Positions 15,352 through 17,553 of a stretch of DNA of 17,553 nt are shown here, piece after piece. Source of the DNA: Candidatus Eiseniibacteriota bacterium (GTDB taxonomy: Bacteria; Eisenbacteria; RBG-16-71-46); the NCBI GenBank assembly GCA_016710095.1, contig JADJLL010000051.1, forward strand, positions 1 to 17,553, written 5' to 3'. Position numbers and translations under genes: made by a program. The notes under the pieces are model-generated. The model was not told where the DNA came from, did no database searches, and saw nothing but the letters and a program-made list of their open reading frames with translations. Position 1 is the first letter of the stretch. Every line of letters begins with the position of its first letter.

Positions 15352-16839
15352 GTGAGCGAGCGCATTGCCTGGAACGAGAAGGTCGGGCCCGAGGCCCTGA
15401 CCTTCGACGACGTGCTGCTGGTCCCCGCGTACTCGGCCGTGCATCCGCGCGACGTGCAGCTCCGTTCGCGGTTCACGCGCGGCATCGAGATCCCGATCCC
15501 GATCGTGAGCGCGGCGATGGACACCGTGACCGAATCCGCGCTCGCGATCGCGCTCGCGCGCGAGGGCGGCATCGGCGTCATCCACAAGAACCTCACGATC
15601 ATGGAGCAGGCCGCGCAGGTGGACCGCGTGAAGCGCTCCGAGAGCGGCATGATCGTGGACCCGGTCACGCTGCCGCCGACGGCGACGCTCGCCGACGCGC
15701 ACGCGATCATGGCGCGCTTCCACATCTCGGGCGTGCCCATCACCGAGGACGGCAAGCTGGTCGGCATCCTCACGAACCGCGACCTGCGATTCGAGGACGA
15801 CCACACGCGGCTGGTGTCCGAAGTGATGACGCGCGAGAAGCTCGTCACCGCGCCCGTCGGCACGACGCTCGTCGAGGCGAAGGACATTCTCGCGAAGCAC
15901 CGGATCGAGAAGCTGCCCGTCGTGAACGCCTCCGGCGAGCTCAAGGGCCTGATCACGGTCAAGGACATCGAGAAGCGCATCCGTCACCCGCACGCCTGCA
16001 AGGACGAGCTGGGCCGGCTGCGCGTCGCGGCCGCGGTCGGCGCGGGCGGCGACTTCCTCGAGCGCGCGCAGGAGCTCGCGCGCCACGGTGTGGACGCAGT
16101 CGTCGTGGACAGCGCGCACGGGCACAGCATCGGCGTGATCGAGGCGACGCAGGCGCTGCGCAACGCGCTCCCGAACGCGCAGATCGTCGCGGGCAACGTC
16201 GGCACGGGCGCGGGCGCGAAGGCGCTCGCCGACGCCGGCGCGGACGCCGTGAAGGTCGGCATGGGCCCGGGCGCGATCTGCACGACGCGCGTGGTGAGCG
16301 GCGCCGGCATGGCGCAGATCACCGCCGTGCTCGAAGCGGCGAAGGCGCTCGAAGGCACCGGCGTGCCGGTGATCGCGGACGGCGGCATCAAGTATTCCGG
16401 CGACATCGTGAAGGCGATCGCCGCGGGCGGGCACTCGGTGATGCTCGGCGGACTGTTCGCCGGCTGCGAGGAGAGCCCCGGCGAGACCGTGCTGCTCGAA
16501 GGCCGCCAGTACAAGGTGTACCGCGGCATGGGCTCGCTCGGCGCGATGGCGTCTGCGCGCGGCAGCCGCGAGCGCTACTTCCAGGAAGCGACGGACGAAC
16601 TCGCGAAGCTCGTGCCCGAGGGCATCGAAGGCCGCGTGCCGTTCAAGGGTCCGCTCGCCTCGACCGTGTTCCAGATGATCGGCGGATTGCGCGCCGGCAT
16701 GGGCTACTGCGGCGTGCGCACGATCGAGGAGCTGCGCACGAGCGCGCGCTTCTCGCGCATCAGCGGCGCCGGCCTGCGCGAGAGCCATCCGCACGACATC
16801 AAGATCACGAAGGAAGCGCCGAACTACGAAGTGCGTTGA
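15352..16839 (+). CDS. guaB: Inosine-5'-monophosphate dehydrogenase (IMPDH)
   Basis: A 495-residue enzyme of the usual length. It oxidises IMP to XMP with NAD+, the committed step of GMP synthesis, in the cytosol. The start is GTG 15352, with AAGGAG seven bases upstream. Residues 15-57 carry LTFDDVLLVPAYSAV and PIVSAAMDTVTE. Two CBS domains lie inserted at about 100-215. The catalytic loop GMGPGAICTTRVV holds Cys310, and the flap motif SRERYFQ supplies Arg408-Tyr409. Phosphate-binding IADGGIKYSGD is at 341-351 and GGLFAGCEESPG at 366-377 (Cys where most relatives have Thr). No guaA follows. The gene lies behind a strong terminator with only 17 bases in between, so its own promoter is not obvious; read-through from the outer-membrane protein promoter is possible. 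Confidence 0.98.
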   Translation: MSERIAWNEKVGPEALTFDDVLLVPAYSAVHPRDVQLRSRFTRGIEIPIPIVSAAMDTVTESALAIALAREGGIGVIHKNLTIMEQAAQVDRVKRSESGMIVDPVTLPPTATLADAHAIMARFHISGVPITEDGKLVGILTNRDLRFEDDHTRLVSEVMTREKLVTAPVGTTLVEAKDILAKHRIEKLPVVNASGELKGLITVKDIEKRIRHPHACKDELGRLRVAAAVGAGGDFLERAQELARHGVDAVVVDSAHGHSIGVIEATQALRNALPNAQIVAGNVGTGAGAKALADAGADAVKVGMGPGAICTTRVVSGAGMAQITAVLEAAKALEGTGVPVIADGGIKYSGDIVKAIAAGGHSVMLGGLFAGCEESPGETVLLEGRQYKVYRGMGSLGAMASARGSRERYFQEATDELAKLVPEGIEGRVPFKGPLASTVFQMIGGLRAGMGYCGVRTIEELRTSARFSRISGAGLRESHPHDIKITKEAPNYEVR

Positions 16840-16841
16840 AC

Positions 16842-16884
16842 GCGCGCGGGTGATTTCGCCCGCCGCGCAGTTTCATTCGTTTTC
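16842..16884 (+). terminator. Probable intrinsic terminator of guaB
   Basis: GCGC-GCGGGTG, loop ATTT, then CGCCCGC-C-GCGC: an 11-base-pair stem with one bulge and one G-U pair, followed by the T-rich stretch AGTTTCATTCGTTTTCG. It begins three bases after the guaB stop codon. Confidence 0.6.
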
Positions 16885-16910
16885 GTCCTGCACTCGAAGC
16901 ACGTGTTCGC

Positions 16911-16916
16911 TACATT
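16911..16916 (+). promoter_or_regulatory. Possible -10 element for the 184-residue protein gene
   Basis: TACATT (4 of 6 to TATAAT) lies about 65 bases before the ATG and downstream of the guaB terminator, where a promoter is expected. No good -35 element is visible 17-18 bases upstream, so this is weak. Confidence 0.25.
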
Positions 16917-16981
16917 GCGGCCGCGGCCCCACCCGCCTGCACGATTCGTCACTGGCCTGATCCTTCCGGGAGGAGGAGACC

Positions 16982-17536
16982 ATGCGACCCATCGGTACCC
17001 GCCGTGGCAATCCCGTCGTGCGCCGCATGATCGAGCAGAACCAGCGACGCCGGCTGTACTACTCGCTCTCGCCCGACGAGGCGCAGGTCCGTGGTGACGC
17101 GAACGACCCGCGCGCGGTGCGCTGGACGCGCGAGTTCTTCGAGCGCCTTCGCGACGTCGTCGTGCCGCGCATGGCGGTGGCCGAGCGCCTCGAGGACGGC
17201 GTGCTGCGCTACTTCGGCGCCGAGAACCTCCGCCTGTGGGCGCTGCACCGCGAGCACGAGCTGGTCGTCGCGTACGACCACGGCGATTCGCCCTCGGAGA
17301 TTCGCGAGCGCGCGCGACGCTGGCTCGGCTGTCTCGCGACGCACACCGCGCCCGGCCTGCCGTCACCGCACTGGGGCAGCCCCGTGTACGGCGCGCGCGT
17401 GGACCGCGCGACGCAGGAGCTCGACATCGTGTGGGCGACGCCCGGCGACTGGTGCCGTTTCGTGCTCGAGGACGTGCACGCGCCGCGCGTCTACGACGCT
17501 CCGCCGCACTGGGGCGACCGCTTCGTCACGGCGTAG
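16982..17536 (+). CDS. Hypothetical protein, family not recognised (184 residues)
   Basis: The gene is well supported: ATG 16982 follows a very strong ribosome site (GGGAGGAGGAG, ending four bases upstream), and codon use matches the neighbours. The chain is soluble and rich in Arg and acidic residues, with no signal peptide or membrane segment. An N-terminal basic stretch (TRRGNPVVRRMIEQNQRRR, 6-24) is followed by a helical region with FFERLRDVVVPRMAVAERLEDGVLRYFG. The C-terminal half has several Trp/His/Pro clusters (LPSPHWGSPVYGARVDRATQ, TPGDWCRFVLEDVHAPRVYD, PPHWGDRF). I do not recognise a family or catalytic motif. It stands alone behind the guaB terminator, and only 17 bases of window follow its stop. 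Confidence 0.8.
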   Translation: MRPIGTRRGNPVVRRMIEQNQRRRLYYSLSPDEAQVRGDANDPRAVRWTREFFERLRDVVVPRMAVAERLEDGVLRYFGAENLRLWALHREHELVVAYDHGDSPSEIRERARRWLGCLATHTAPGLPSPHWGSPVYGARVDRATQELDIVWATPGDWCRFVLEDVHAPRVYDAPPHWGDRFVTA

Positions 17537-17553
17537 CGCGAAGCAGGAAGCCG

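Noticed and set aside
13861..16794. Open frame of 977 codons on the minus strand across guaB and the barrel gene
   Set aside because: It is antisense to guaB, which is certain, and its composition is that of a shadow frame.
14793..16853. Open frame of 686 codons on the plus strand overlapping guaB in another frame
   Set aside because: It is an off-frame read of the barrel gene and guaB with Arg/Gly/His-rich composition.

Overview
This is a GC-rich (roughly two-thirds G+C) chromosomal window from a Gram-negative bacterium. Signal peptides, a lipobox lipoprotein, a predicted outer-membrane barrel and SecDF imply two membranes. The third positions of the real genes are almost all G or C, so several antisense frames stay open for kilobases; I treated these as shadows. 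The gene mix (DUF4159, DUF4175, a secreted 'asparagine synthetase B-like' protein, short lipoproteins of unknown function) suggests a lineage in or near the FCB group, such as Gemmatimonadota or Candidatus Eisenbacteria. That placement is inference and is not proven by the window. No mobile element, CRISPR array, tRNA or rRNA was seen.

Layout. Everything from 13894 down to 1 is on the minus strand. In order of transcription there are four blocks. (1) secD, secF and a lipoprotein gene form one tight operon (13894-10250), with a good promoter (13956-13985), a perfect hairpin in its leader and an intrinsic terminator (10198-10224). (2) A four-gene envelope-type operon (10182-2815) encodes a secreted DUF4159 protein, a large membrane/coiled-coil DUF4175 protein, a secreted TPR protein and an exported protein of the mislabelled 'asparagine synthetase B' family. 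It begins at what looks like a leaderless start directly behind the terminator. (3) A soluble hybrid histidine kinase (2542-740) has two receiver domains and its own terminator. (4) The N-terminal 120 codons of cheA (360-1, cut by the window edge) follow, preceded by a good match to a sigma-28 (FliA) flagellar promoter.

From 14461 onward the genes are on the plus strand: an outer-membrane beta-barrel-like protein with a near-consensus sigma-70 promoter and a strong terminator, guaB (IMP dehydrogenase) with a GTG start, and a 184-residue protein of unknown family. About 475 bases of non-coding, dyad-rich DNA (13986-14460) separate the two divergent transcription blocks.

Most notable points. 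The DUF4159/DUF4175/TPR/AsnB-like cluster is a plausible poorly described envelope system. As written, its last two genes run together in one 1107-codon frame, and two apparent +1 shifts explain this; one coincides exactly with a 4-base tandem duplication at 4224-4231. The cheA promoter region carries a sigma-28 motif flanked by GGAATG/CATTCC dyads. The 13986-14460 spacer holds a perfect 14-base inverted repeat around smaller hairpins.
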